Positions 7,024 to 14,709 of a stretch of 35,638 nt of DNA are shown here, piece after piece. The stretch is from Spirochaetota bacterium (lineage in GTDB: Bacteria > Spirochaetota > Spirochaetia > CADAEX01), in NCBI GenBank assembly GCA_009786125.1, contig WQTU01000126.1, forward strand, positions 1-35,638. Reading direction: 5' to 3'. Position 1 is the stretch's first letter. The number at the start of each line of letters is the position of its first letter. Under the pieces are notes generated by a model. It was not told where the DNA came from, did no database searches, and worked only from the letters and a program-made list of their open reading frames with translations. The position numbers were made by a program, and so were the translations under genes.

Positions 7024-7917
7024 TTATGGGAATAAAGTAAAAACAGCCTTATAACCTATTTTCTTTTCGGCGGTTTGGGTCATAACTTTGAATATTTTAT
7101 GTAAAGATTGCCTATAATCATAACTCAGGGACATGGAAACACCGCCGCTTTCATTTACATAAATGCTGCCTGCCAGATTGCGGCTATTAACATAATCAAA
7201 AAAGAGAATTTTCCCATCTGCTTCTGTAACCAGGTTTCTGACGCTGGGTGTTATTCTCCTTATGCATAAAACAGTTAAAGAATTATCTTCAAAAAAAATA
7301 CTGTCTCTTCTGAAATTTTCTGCAAGAGGCAGCTTTTCAACAGTACCATTATTTCGTGCAGAGTAAAAACTTTCTATTAATAAGGATATAAGCGTGTTTT
7401 CCGGCTCAACAAAATTTGCTCTTCCGTATATTGATTCAGGTATAAAAAAAATAAGCTTTTCAAGCTCTTTCAAAAAATATTTTAACCTTGGCTTGTCTGA
7501 TATAGAAACTGAAACATTTATTGCATTTGTGCTTTGCTCATAGTCAAAAAGAGGACCATAAATAAATATTCTGCTGTTATTAAAAAAATCTGCATATTTT
7601 TCATTATTTTTAAGCATTGAATACAGATGTGCAGTTATAATAATCCCTCTGCTTTTGTCCCGATCGCTCAAATTAAAAAAAACAAAAGGAAAATCATCGT
7701 AGGTTGCTGCAATAGGTCTGACAAAAAGATGATGCCGAAGCCCAATTCTTTTTATTTCAGGGATAGTAAGGTTTGAAATTCTCAGCGTGAAAGGGTCATA
7801 AATAAAAAGCACCCTCGGCGAAAAAATTACATAGCATAAAAAAGCCATAAAAATTGCAATTATCGGAATAACAACAGGCGGGATTATCAGTTTTTTAATT
7901 TTTTGTATTAGTTTCAA
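7024..7917 (-). CDS. uncharacterised membrane-anchored protein
   Basis: 297 residues with no family recognised. A basic N-terminus (MKLIQKIKKLI) is followed by one hydrophobic span (about 11-35, IPPVVIPIIAIFMAFLCYVI). The rest is soluble and probably periplasmic, with alternating alpha/beta character. IIITAHLYSMLKNNEKYADF plus FNNSRIFIYGP and a later KILFFDYVNSRNLAGSIYVN vaguely recall substrate-binding folds, but no diagnostic motif is visible. The intergenic region on its left contains the flaA promoter, and on its right lies a palindromic repeat cluster, so it is probably transcribed alone. Function unknown. Confidence 0.75.
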   Translation of the reverse strand: MKLIQKIKKLIIPPVVIPIIAIFMAFLCYVIFSPRVLFIYDPFTLRISNLTIPEIKRIGLRHHLFVRPIAATYDDFPFVFFNLSDRDKSRGIIITAHLYSMLKNNEKYADFFNNSRIFIYGPLFDYEQSTNAINVSVSISDKPRLKYFLKELEKLIFFIPESIYGRANFVEPENTLISLLIESFYSARNNGTVEKLPLAENFRRDSIFFEDNSLTVLCIRRITPSVRNLVTEADGKILFFDYVNSRNLAGSIYVNESGGVSMSLSYDYRQSLHKIFKVMTQTAEKKIGYKAVFTLFP

Positions 7918-7939
7918 TTTTTTTCAAAAAACATTTAAA

Positions 7940-8215
7940 TAAAGGGCGCAAAGCGACCGCAGGACAATCCCTGGCACCCACCCGCCTACGGCGGTTTGCC
8001 GCGACAAGCCGCGGGGTACGCGTACAGCGACCCTTTTTGTTCCTCATCGCTCGATCACACCCGCAAGGGGTACTTTGTGAAAGCTCTGCAACATGGACGT
8101 TGCGTCTGGCGCAGCGACACGGATGTCGCTATAAAGCGCCAGGCAGCTTTCGCGCGATTCTCGCTTATTCGTCCAATAGACTGCCTGCTTATCAGGCAGT
8201 CCTATTGTTATGATG
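7940..8215. repeat. palindromic repeat cluster between fba and the unknown gene
   Basis: This gene-free stretch starts with an R1-like GGGCGCAAAGCGACCGCAGG and has GC-rich dyads (GCCGCGACAAGCCGCGG near 7997). At about 8105-8182 there is an R1 copy split by the hairpin GCGACACGGATGTCGC. It ends in a long hairpin (8175-8208, arms ACTGCCTG/CAGGCAGT, extended by AATAG/CTATT with a bulge) just after the fba stop. That hairpin could stop fba transcription but has no T run on the minus strand. Confidence 0.6.
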
Positions 8216-8216
8216 A

Positions 8217-9497
8217 TTAGTCGTCAAAATCTCCGTCAGGCCCTCTGTCTACGCCCAACTTCGATGCTTTTTCTGTAATTTTTGCAGGAGTCCACTCTGC
8301 CGGATCTTCCACTCTGCCAACTTTTGCTCCAAGATCGTGAGAACCTGCTTTAAGAATTGCATCTATTGCAAGCGGAGCAGTATCTTTGGCATTAAAAACA
8401 TCTACTAGCATTTTATAGACAAAATCTTCTACATCTTTTGCCATTCTGTCTCGTACTTCTTTGCTCTGTCCGCAGAATTTATTCTCAAAAGCCAGATTAA
8501 GCTTTTTATAATCCCCTATCTTCCAGCCCTTTTCATTTGCATGAGTTACAGCAGAAGCCCACATCTCTTCGTCAGCTCCTTTGCCTTTTACTTTTACAAA
8601 ATTTCCATCTTTAACAGTTGCATTGCCGTAATCATTTACTTCGAGTCCCCAGGAAATCATCTGAAGCGCTGTTGCAACATTTGCTTTTGTTGTATTGGTT
8701 TTTTGGGCAATTTCTCTTAGTTTTTCCGAGCTATTGCCTGAAGTTCCATGCTGAGCCCCGGACATTTTGTATTTTGCAAGCTTATTATGGATTTCCGCAG
8801 TAAGTTCAACCTGAATTCCAGCTGCATTTGATGCTTCCAGCCCGTGCACAGTACCATTGTTCAGCGCAATCCAGTCTGGAAATACGCCATTTGCATTTAA
8901 GCCAGCGATCTGGAAAACAGCTTCTTTAGGCGTTGAAAGCCCCTGGTCCCCTTTTATTTCCCCAACTTCGGTCTCAAGTCCTGCCCATGCAGGCACATAT
9001 TTATTAAGTTCGATATTCGCAAGAAGGTTTTTATCTTCTGGAAGATGCGATGCATCAATCGCTATTGAGGTAATTCCTGCATCAAACATGCTTGGAATTT
9101 CCACTTTTGCAATTTCAAGGTCTTTTTCGTTTTTAATTCCGTAATGATCTGCATGAATTGCAACAGGAACAGTAATGCCAAGTTCATTACAAAGCTGATC
9201 AACATGCACTGCCAAATTCCAGGAACCTATCTGACAGTAGGTGCTTTCAGATTTTGCAATCTCAATTATTATAGCAGCATTTGCCCTTTGAGCTGCCATT
9301 AAAGTGCCTTTCATAATAAAACTGTTCCTTGCATTGGCAGCAATTGTCATTGCTTTTCCTTTAGCAATCATTGCCCGGTCAATAACCTTGCCGCTTACAA
9401 TAAGCGCTTTTGAATTCGGAAAAAGTTTTTTTATGTTTGGCGGGCGCCCGATTTCCAAAACTTTTTCAAAATTATTATTTTTATTACAACAACTCAT
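8217..9497 (-). CDS. fba: class II fructose-bisphosphate aldolase family protein
   Basis: 426 residues. Class II (zinc) aldolase features are visible: VPVAIHADHYG (zinc/catalytic HxDH region), SIAIDASHLPEDKNLL, an acidic TEVGEI-G segment, and SGAQHGTSGNSSEKL in place of the usual HGGSG phosphate-binding loop, then TTKANVATALQMISW. Class II FBA cleaves fructose-1,6-bisphosphate in glycolysis. The protein is clearly longer than the common forms (about 300-360), with an extended N-terminus (MSCCNKNNN) and C-terminal region (330-426). It may be a divergent subfamily or use a related substrate such as tagatose bisphosphate. RBS AGGAGGG lies upstream. Position beside flaA genes fits Treponema synteny. 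Confidence 0.82.
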   Translation of the reverse strand: MSCCNKNNNFEKVLEIGRPPNIKKLFPNSKALIVSGKVIDRAMIAKGKAMTIAANARNSFIMKGTLMAAQRANAAIIIEIAKSESTYCQIGSWNLAVHVDQLCNELGITVPVAIHADHYGIKNEKDLEIAKVEIPSMFDAGITSIAIDASHLPEDKNLLANIELNKYVPAWAGLETEVGEIKGDQGLSTPKEAVFQIAGLNANGVFPDWIALNNGTVHGLEASNAAGIQVELTAEIHNKLAKYKMSGAQHGTSGNSSEKLREIAQKTNTTKANVATALQMISWGLEVNDYGNATVKDGNFVKVKGKGADEEMWASAVTHANEKGWKIGDYKKLNLAFENKFCGQSKEVRDRMAKDVEDFVYKMLVDVFNAKDTAPLAIDAILKAGSHDLGAKVGRVEDPAEWTPAKITEKASKLGVDRGPDGDFDD

Positions 9498-9604
9498 TCC
9501 TATTTTTCCCTCCTAAAACAGACAACTACTCCCTATTATTATAGAGAAAATATATCAAAAAGAACAATTAAAGTGAATAACCTATTTTTTTATATATAAT
9601 GGCT

Positions 9605-10237
9605 CTACATATACCTGTTTCTATACCACAAAAAGCCGCCGGGAATTATCAGTACAAAAATTACAGCAAAAGAAAAGATTGGATACCTTATATAATAGAA
9701 AAACGGCACTAATCCTAAAATAGCAGGGAAAACAAGGATTAACACAACAAGCAGATACCTTAGCAAACCTGTTTCTGAATCTCTCATGGTCATAAAAAAT
9801 GATGTATAGGCTGCCATTATCAATAAGGAAACAGGTTTAAGAAAAAGTGTGTAGAAATCTGCGCTATTGTGGTTTTGAATAGCAGAAAAAAAGGCAAATG
9901 CTGTATAAAACCCTGCCATGAAAAGAAAATAGTGTGTCATTCTTTCGCCTGTGCTTATGCACATTACATATCTAAACCTGAAAGCGCACGATAAAATACA
10001 GAAAAAGTGGTAAAAAAAATAAACAGCAAACAAATAGTAGAAATATATGTTTGCAACAGTATAGGTCCGGCTCAAAAAGCTTATAAAAATATTAACCAGC
10101 AAAAAACTGGGAGCAAAAAGTAAAACCCCATACAGGAAGTAATTTTTCAAGTCAATAATTATCTGCCCAACAGACTGATCCTCTGAAAGTAACCATATTG
10201 AAACTATTGGAAAAAGAAGCAGTAAAAATAACAACAT
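9605..10237 (-). CDS. uncharacterised polytopic membrane protein
   Basis: 210 residues, almost entirely hydrophobic, with about six or seven predicted spans (roughly 1-17, 34-55, 66-88, 103-120, 131-150, 160-178, 185-204). It has short charged loops and a basic C-terminus (WYRNRYM). No motif of a transporter or enzyme family is recognised. It is divergent from infC: a 109-base interval between them carries the infC promoter. The start ATG is the first in frame but lacks a clear Shine-Dalgarno sequence, so a slightly different start is possible. Confidence 0.65.
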   Translation of the reverse strand: MLLFLLLLFPIVSIWLLSEDQSVGQIIIDLKNYFLYGVLLFAPSFLLVNIFISFLSRTYTVANIYFYYLFAVYFFYHFFCILSCAFRFRYVMCISTGERMTHYFLFMAGFYTAFAFFSAIQNHNSADFYTLFLKPVSLLIMAAYTSFFMTMRDSETGLLRYLLVVLILVFPAILGLVPFFYYIRYPIFSFAVIFVLIIPGGFLWYRNRYM

Positions 10238-10287
10238 AGAATAGGATTCTATTCGTTATTAATTGTTTTTGCAATCCCAAGAACCAT

Positions 10288-10316
10288 TTGACTCTTTTTT
10301 TTTGAAATGATATATT
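10288..10316 (+). promoter_or_regulatory. sigma-70 promoter of infC
   Basis: TTGACT (10288-10293), a 17-base T-rich spacer, and TATATT (10311-10316). Transcription from here would leave a very short leader (about 25 bases) before the infC start. Confidence 0.65.
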
Positions 10317-10346
10317 TTTTTGAAACAATTAAATAGGTAGGTGTGA

Positions 10347-10871
10347 TTGGCTGCAAAAGACAAAGATTTACGGGTAAATGAAGCTATCCGTGTAAAAGAG
10401 GTTAGACTTCTTGGTGAGGATGGGGAACAGCTTGGTGTTTTTCCTATAGCTGAGGCTCTTGCAAAAGCAAGGGAAGCAGGGCTTGATCTTATAGAGGTTG
10501 CTCCGCAGGCAGCTCCTCCTGTATGCAGAATTCTGAATTTTGGGAAATTTCGCTTTGATCAGGAGAAAAAGCTAAAAGAAACAAGAAAAAAGCAAAAGCT
10601 TATAAAGGTCAAAGAAGTTAGAATGCAGCCGTTAATAGAAACTCATGATCTACAGTTTAAGACAAAACATGTTAAAGAGTTTCTCGATGAGGGAAACAAG
10701 GTAAAGGTTACTATTAGGTTTAAGGGCAGACAGCTTGCGCACACAGAATTTGGAAAAGATGTGCTTACAAAAATGCTTGATCTTCTTGATGGAGATTATA
10801 TACTTGATAAGCCGCCTATGATGGAAGGCAGGTTTATGTCAATGACACTTAATCCTAAGGGAAAAAAATAG
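10347..10871 (+). CDS. infC: translation initiation factor IF-3
   Basis: 174 residues. The N-domain ([20 protein letters not shown]), the linker ([19 protein letters not shown]) and the C-domain ([36 protein letters not shown]) are all typical of IF-3, which binds the 30S subunit and proofreads start codons. The start must be TTG 10347 because TGA lies in frame immediately before it (10344). A rare start codon fits the known autoregulation of infC, where IF-3 discriminates against its own start. RBS AGGTAGG precedes it. First gene of the infC-rpmI-rplT operon. Confidence 0.95.
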   Translation: MAAKDKDLRVNEAIRVKEVRLLGEDGEQLGVFPIAEALAKAREAGLDLIEVAPQAAPPVCRILNFGKFRFDQEKKLKETRKKQKLIKVKEVRMQPLIETHDLQFKTKHVKEFLDEGNKVKVTIRFKGRQLAHTEFGKDVLTKMLDLLDGDYILDKPPMMEGRFMSMTLNPKGKK

Positions 10872-10884
10872 AGGAGAAGGCTTT

Positions 10885-11082
10885 ATGCCAAAAATTAAAA
10901 CAAAAAAAAGCGCTTCTAAAAGATTTTCTTTTACAGGCACAGGGAAAGTTAAGTACAAAAAACAGGGACTTAGACATATTCTTACAAAAAAAAGTTCTAA
11001 AAGAAAAAGAAGTCTGAGACATGCCGGCATTCTTACAAAACCGGAACAAGTAAGAGTTAAGGAATTAATGCCTTACGGTTAG
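10885..11082 (+). CDS. rpmI: 50S ribosomal protein L35
   Basis: 65 residues, full family length, very basic: [36 protein letters not shown]35 is a component of the large subunit. It lies 13 bases after infC with GAGGAG as RBS, the conserved operon order. The next gene rplT is separated by 150 bases that carry a repeat, which is longer than usual for this operon. Confidence 0.97.
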   Translation: MPKIKTKKSASKRFSFTGTGKVKYKKQGLRHILTKKSSKRKRSLRHAGILTKPEQVRVKELMPYG

Positions 11083-11089
11083 TTATAAA

Positions 11090-11222
11090 TAAGCGTCCCT
11101 AACAGTAACGTTTTTCGCAGTAAAAACGAGAAAAACGCATGGAATCGATGATTAACTATATAAATTTTAAAGAATGGTTCTCAATCATCGATTCCGCTGT
11201 TAATTCAATAGAGAAAGCAGAA
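11090..11222 (+). repeat. R3-like repeat and long dyad inside the rpmI-rplT operon
   Basis: GTTTTTCGCAG-TAAAA-ACGAGAAAAAC (11109-11135) is an R3 module. A dyad follows with arms GGAATCGATGATT and AATCATCGATTCC around a 29-base centre, and outer TAACAG/CTGTTA words flank it. In other bacteria the rpmI-rplT region carries an L20-binding structure. Whether this repeat replaces, disrupts or provides such a site cannot be told. Confidence 0.6.
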
Positions 11223-11232
11223 GGAGAAAAAA

Positions 11233-11583
11233 ATGCCAAGAGCAATTGATGGAACACGCAGACTTAGCAGAAGAAAAAAAATATTAAAACATGCCAAAGG
11301 TTTTAGGGGTGCAAGAAGCGTCTTGTTCAAAACTGCAAAAAATGCAGTAATGAAAGCGCTCCAGACATCTTATGACCACAGAAAAATGAGAAGAAGAGAC
11401 TTTAGGGCTCTATGGATTACCCGTATATCAGCAGAGTGCAGAAACATGGGTATTACATATTCAAAATTTATTGCAGGGCTCAATAAAGCCGGGATTATAA
11501 TTAACCGAAAGGCTCTCTCAAATATGGCTATTGAAGATAAAACAGCTTTTGCAGCTTTGGTAGCTAAAGCAAAACAAGCCTAA
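11233..11583 (+). CDS. rplT: 50S ribosomal protein L20
   Basis: 116 residues, normal length. MPRAIDGTRRLSRRKKILKH, AKGFRGARSVLFKTAKNAVM and RRRDFRALWITRISAECRNM are the expected rRNA-binding segments. L20 is an assembly protein of the large subunit and in E. coli and Bacillus represses its own operon. Strong RBS AGAAGGAG. The next gene starts 11 bases after its stop, so the operon runs on into the division genes. Confidence 0.97.
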   Translation: MPRAIDGTRRLSRRKKILKHAKGFRGARSVLFKTAKNAVMKALQTSYDHRKMRRRDFRALWITRISAECRNMGITYSKFIAGLNKAGIIINRKALSNMAIEDKTAFAALVAKAKQA

Positions 11584-11594
11584 AAAGGACAGAT

Positions 11595-12056
11595 ATGGTA
11601 TCTGTAAAACAAGTCCAAAAGCTTGAAGAAAAAATATTCAGAACTGTAGAGCTTATAAAAGCTCTTAAAGAAGAGAACAAAATTCTTAAAGCAGAAAATA
11701 TATCTGCCAACAAAAGAGTCGAAGAACTGGAGCAGATTATATCTGATTACAGAAGCACGCAAATCGAAATAGAAGAAGGTATTGTAAATGCAATAAAACA
11801 ACTCGATGAGTTGGATAAAATTTCAGAGAATAGTCCGGCTGCTTCTGTCAGCAATAAGCCAAATACAGCTATCGAACATGGGCCGGCCGGAAAAAGCAGC
11901 TTTATTCAAAACAATTCTGCTTCTTTATCGAAAAAAGAAGACCACCCCGATGAAGAAGTAGAAGAAATTAGCATTGATTATTCCAAGGTATCGCAAAACA
12001 AACCCGCACCCGGCACAACAGAGAAAAGCAATACAAATCAACTAGATATTTTTTAA
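11595..12056 (+). CDS. coiled-coil protein, ZapB-like candidate
   Basis: 153 residues. Residues 5-75 form a continuous heptad coiled coil (VQKLEEKIFRTVELIKALKE, ENKILKAENISANKRVEELE). A low-complexity Ser/Pro/Asn region and an acidic stretch follow, and the protein ends in QLDIF. No enzyme motif is visible. It sits between rplT and zapA, 5 bases before the latter, which suggests a FtsZ-ring accessory role like ZapB. That role is inferred from coiled coil plus context only. The C-terminal QLDIF resembles short peptide motifs that bind the beta clamp (QL-LF), which could be coincidence. Confidence 0.7.
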   Translation: MVSVKQVQKLEEKIFRTVELIKALKEENKILKAENISANKRVEELEQIISDYRSTQIEIEEGIVNAIKQLDELDKISENSPAASVSNKPNTAIEHGPAGKSSFIQNNSASLSKKEDHPDEEVEEISIDYSKVSQNKPAPGTTEKSNTNQLDIF

Positions 12057-12061
12057 CTTTT

Positions 12062-12340
12062 ATGGACAAGCACTTTGTTGATATTAAGTTACTTGGGACA
12101 TCTTTTAAAATAGAAGTTGATGAAAATCCTGCTTATATGCAGGATATTATCAATTATCTAAAAGTCATTATTAATAAAATAGAAAACAGTACAGGTATGC
12201 ACGACCCTCTCAAAATAGCAATTTTAGCTTCAATTTACTTAACAGATGAAATATATAAAGGAAAAAACTCGGAAAAAGAGCTATCGGAATTGACTGAAAA
12301 GATAATTTCCTGTATAGAAAATGTCTTAGAGGATAAATAA
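12062..12340 (+). CDS. zapA: cell division protein ZapA
   Basis: 92 residues, typical length. The N-terminal strand-rich part (FVDIKLLGTSFKIEVDENPA, YMQDIINYLKVIINKIEN) and the helix with IAILASIYLTDEIYKGKN match the ZapA family, which cross-links FtsZ protofilaments at midcell. The C-terminal helix is the dimerising coiled coil. It is coupled to the preceding coiled-coil gene (5-base gap). A structured RNA begins directly after the stop codon, matching the zapA-ssrS neighbourhood known from enterobacteria. Confidence 0.88.
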   Translation: MDKHFVDIKLLGTSFKIEVDENPAYMQDIINYLKVIINKIENSTGMHDPLKIAILASIYLTDEIYKGKNSEKELSELTEKIISCIENVLEDK

Positions 12341-12488
12341 CCTGCGGATTTCGGGCGGAGAGTAAATCTCTTGGGACAAACCATAATAAAGGGATTCCTT
12401 TATGCGGGCCCAAAAGCTTTAGCAAACGAAACCCACTTGAACTATGAGTTCAAGAGATTTTTCCCAAGCGGATTCGCGGGATTTTTTT
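12341..12488 (+). ncRNA. ssrS: probable 6S RNA
   Basis: Bases 12341-12350 pair with 12471-12480 (10 pairs, three G-U), and a T run follows. Inside, GGG 12353-12355 can pair with CCC 12463-12465, and AAATCTCTTG (12364-12373) with CAAGAGATTT (12451-12460). An alternative hairpin is CTTGAAC-TATGA-GTTCAAG (12436-12454). E. coli 6S RNA has the very similar CCTTGAACC-AAGG-GTTCAAGG hairpin in its 3' central bubble, also preceded by ACGACACATTCA (here ACGAAACCCA). E. coli ssrS also lies just after zapA. 6S RNA mimics an open promoter and binds the sigma-70 holoenzyme. Length is about 145 bases, a little short. Exact ends and the terminal stem (including an ATAAAGG/CCTTTAT hairpin at 12385-12402) are uncertain. 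Confidence 0.72.
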
Positions 12489-12493
12489 GCTAG

Positions 12494-12531
12494 GGAATCG
12501 CTGATTAAATTTGACTCTAATCAGCAATTCC
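12494..12531. repeat. R4 hairpin repeat, copy 1
   Basis: 14-base arms GGAATCGCTGATTA and TAATCAGCAATTCC (one G-U) flank the loop AATTTGACTC. The reverse complement of the loop, GAGTCAAATT, matches the loops of the hairpins at 18841-18878 and 28425-28459, while the outer stem sequences differ. It follows the 6S RNA T run and may reinforce termination. Confidence 0.75.
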
Positions 12532-12567
12532 GTGATTTTTCCTAGAAAATAAAAAATGGAGTTCACT

Positions 12568-13761
12568 ATGAAAAAAATACAATTTTTGTTGATTTTTATC
12601 ATTATATTAACGCCAGTTGCTTTTGCCGATGAAGCTGCAATCTGGCTGAGGCTTTATGAAAGAGCTGCTGACTTTGAAAACAAATATCTTGTTTTGCAGA
12701 ATATTGCAAACACAGAAGACAGGGCACTTATTCCTGTTTTTCTGGCAGCGCTGAATGACACAAATTCTCATATTATAGTCGAAATGAGCCGCCAGGAAAG
12801 AAGATACTTTGATGAAATTCAGAGAATATCTATAATGCGTCTGGGAGATTTTAGATTCATAGAAGCTGAAGATGCTATTCATAAAGCTTACACAAACACG
12901 GATAACCTTCTAGTAAGAGCCGAAGCCATTACAGCTTTGGGCAGAATGGGCTCTGTTAAATTTATCGATGAATTTATTACTGCATTAAGAAATATCAATA
13001 TGAGAGTAGACGGCAATATCGCCCAGCATGATAATGAAGCTATTGCCTTCGCCCTTGTAAATTATTTTGAAATGGTAAGAGATATTAGGTCTTATGAAGT
13101 TGTTTTTTATGCATCTGTTGGCTGGTATAGCCCAAGATCGGGGATCAGGGAAAACGCAAGAAGAGCTCTGGCAGTAATTACAGACAATCCATTTGAGATT
13201 CTTAAAAGAATTCTGGAAACTGATGCTGATTTTAACAATAAGATTACTGCACTGGCAGCAATGAATGACTCTGCTGCGTCAGATGAGCAAAAATCCAATT
13301 TAGCTGTTGTGGGGCTTAGAGAAGGGCTGCGCCATCAAGCAAACACCCCGGCCGAAAATATGCTGCTTTCAAGGCTTAGGCTGCTCTCTTGCAGTATGCT
13401 TTTAAATTCTTCGCACAAACCGCCAGAAGCATTACCCTATCTGAGTGATATTCTTTTTGGCGGTATTGACAATCAGCGGCACTTTGATGCAAGCGAAAGA
13501 CTTGCTGTAATCGAAGTTTTAAACACATACAGGAGCAATGAATCTGTTGAAATGCTAATTAGATACCTTAGGCATCACAATACCAGACAGGCAAATAACA
13601 TTACCAGCCGCGACAGAAGAACTGTAATAGCAACCATAAATGCTCTTGGAGACAGTGAAAACCGCATTGCTGTAGAAGAGCTCATCGCAGTAACAACTAT
13701 TCGATGGGATGTTGATGTTATAAGGGCTACTCAAGCAGCGCTGGAAAAGCTCAGAAGATAA
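12568..13761 (+). CDS. exported HEAT-repeat protein
   Basis: 397 residues from ATG 12568, preferred over ATG 12556 because GGAG lies 7 bases before it and a signal peptide begins there (MKKIQFLLIFIIILTPVAFA-DE). The body consists of paired helices with HEAT-type character: DRALIPVFLAALNDTNSHII, DNLLVRAEAITALGRMGSVK-FI, AVITDNPFEILKRIL, TVIATINALGDSENRIAVEE, RATQAALEKLRR. Such solenoids bind protein partners. It is periplasmic by signal peptide, with a cleavage site but no lipobox. Function unknown. A TTTAACAGG/CCTGTTTAAA dyad at 13767-13797 lies just after the stop. Confidence 0.8.
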   Translation: MKKIQFLLIFIIILTPVAFADEAAIWLRLYERAADFENKYLVLQNIANTEDRALIPVFLAALNDTNSHIIVEMSRQERRYFDEIQRISIMRLGDFRFIEAEDAIHKAYTNTDNLLVRAEAITALGRMGSVKFIDEFITALRNINMRVDGNIAQHDNEAIAFALVNYFEMVRDIRSYEVVFYASVGWYSPRSGIRENARRALAVITDNPFEILKRILETDADFNNKITALAAMNDSAASDEQKSNLAVVGLREGLRHQANTPAENMLLSRLRLLSCSMLLNSSHKPPEALPYLSDILFGGIDNQRHFDASERLAVIEVLNTYRSNESVEMLIRYLRHHNTRQANNITSRDRRTVIATINALGDSENRIAVEELIAVTTIRWDVDVIRATQAALEKLRR

Positions 13762-13869
13762 TTGTTTTTAACAGGGCATTGATTTGTCCTGTTTAAACTA
13801 TACCTCTCTGAAATTATATGAGCATTATAATATTGACACTTGCATAAGCTAAATAATATTATTACTTGA

Positions 13870-14670
13870 ATGGCAATACTAACAGGCTTTCAAATATCAA
13901 GATTATATGATCTTTACAAAGACATAGATATAACTTTTACAAAAGACATTGTATCTGCAACTCTTTTTAGCCATAAAGAAACATATCTGAGGTTTGGCGG
14001 AACTCAAAGAAAGTGCCTTTTATACTCGACTTCAATGAAAAAAGGCAGAATTATTATAAATGTCGGAGATAATTTTGCAACAAAAGTAAAAGAAGCTGGC
14101 AGTACTGTTTCCCTTCGCCTTGCATTTAATATTCCGGGCAAAAACGATATAATTTCATTCTTTATAAATGCAAAAATAACAGAATATAACGCATATACAA
14201 ACGAAGAATCTGATTTAAAATATGCATTTTTGACTTATACTCAGCGCCCGCCAGATGATTTTATAACAACACTTGGGCAACTGCTCGAAGCAAATATAAA
14301 TTTTCAAAAGCGCCAGGATTTTCGAATAATAATTAATAACAACAATTATTTAACCCTTGGGTTTACATCAAGAGACTTAAGTCTTGTCATCGAAAATATA
14401 CCAAGAAAAGCAATACTTTTAGATATTTCCGCTTCCGGCATAATGGCAATTGGGGTAAAAGCTTTTAAATTTCATTTGAATAAAGAGGTTTTGATAAAAT
14501 TCAGTTCTATAAATGAGTGGGAAATTAAAGGCCAAATAGTACGACTAGAAGATATTGCCGGAAGAAATGATGTAATATTAATCGGAATCAAGCTTCTTCC
14601 GGAATCAATCCCTGTAAGTTTTAAAATAAGCATAGAAGATTATCTTAAATCAGTAAAAAACAAAGAATAA
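13870..14670 (+). CDS. PilZ-domain protein (cyclic-di-GMP receptor candidate)
   Basis: 266 residues. A non-enzymatic N-terminal domain (1-140) precedes a PilZ domain with both binding motifs: RxxxR at 148-152 (RQDFR) and DxSxxG at 185-190 (DISASG). These residues contact c-di-GMP in known PilZ proteins, so ligand binding is likely. The layout (N-terminal YcgR-N-like barrel plus PilZ) resembles flagellar brake proteins, but the N-terminal match is not certain. It lies upstream of a TPR gene and the flagellin cluster. No strong RBS is visible before ATG 13870. Confidence 0.85.
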   Translation: MAILTGFQISRLYDLYKDIDITFTKDIVSATLFSHKETYLRFGGTQRKCLLYSTSMKKGRIIINVGDNFATKVKEAGSTVSLRLAFNIPGKNDIISFFINAKITEYNAYTNEESDLKYAFLTYTQRPPDDFITTLGQLLEANINFQKRQDFRIIINNNNYLTLGFTSRDLSLVIENIPRKAILLDISASGIMAIGVKAFKFHLNKEVLIKFSSINEWEIKGQIVRLEDIAGRNDVILIGIKLLPESIPVSFKISIEDYLKSVKNKE

Positions 14671-14709
14671 TCCTCTTCTCAGTAAAATCAGATTAAGCAA
14701 GGTATTTTA

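Noticed and set aside
7996-8220. Plus-strand open frame of 74 codons before fba
   Set aside because: It consists of repeat palindromes and ends at the fba 3' end; no RBS.
12052-12056. C-terminal QLDIF of the coiled-coil protein as a DNA sliding-clamp binding motif
   Set aside because: The motif is short and common by chance; there is no replication context, so it is only mentioned and not called.
12421-12440. GCAAACGAA, reminiscent of a tmRNA tag-coding start, inside the RNA after zapA
   Set aside because: No tRNA-like ends, T arm or proper tag ORF are present, and the surrounding fold matches 6S RNA much better.
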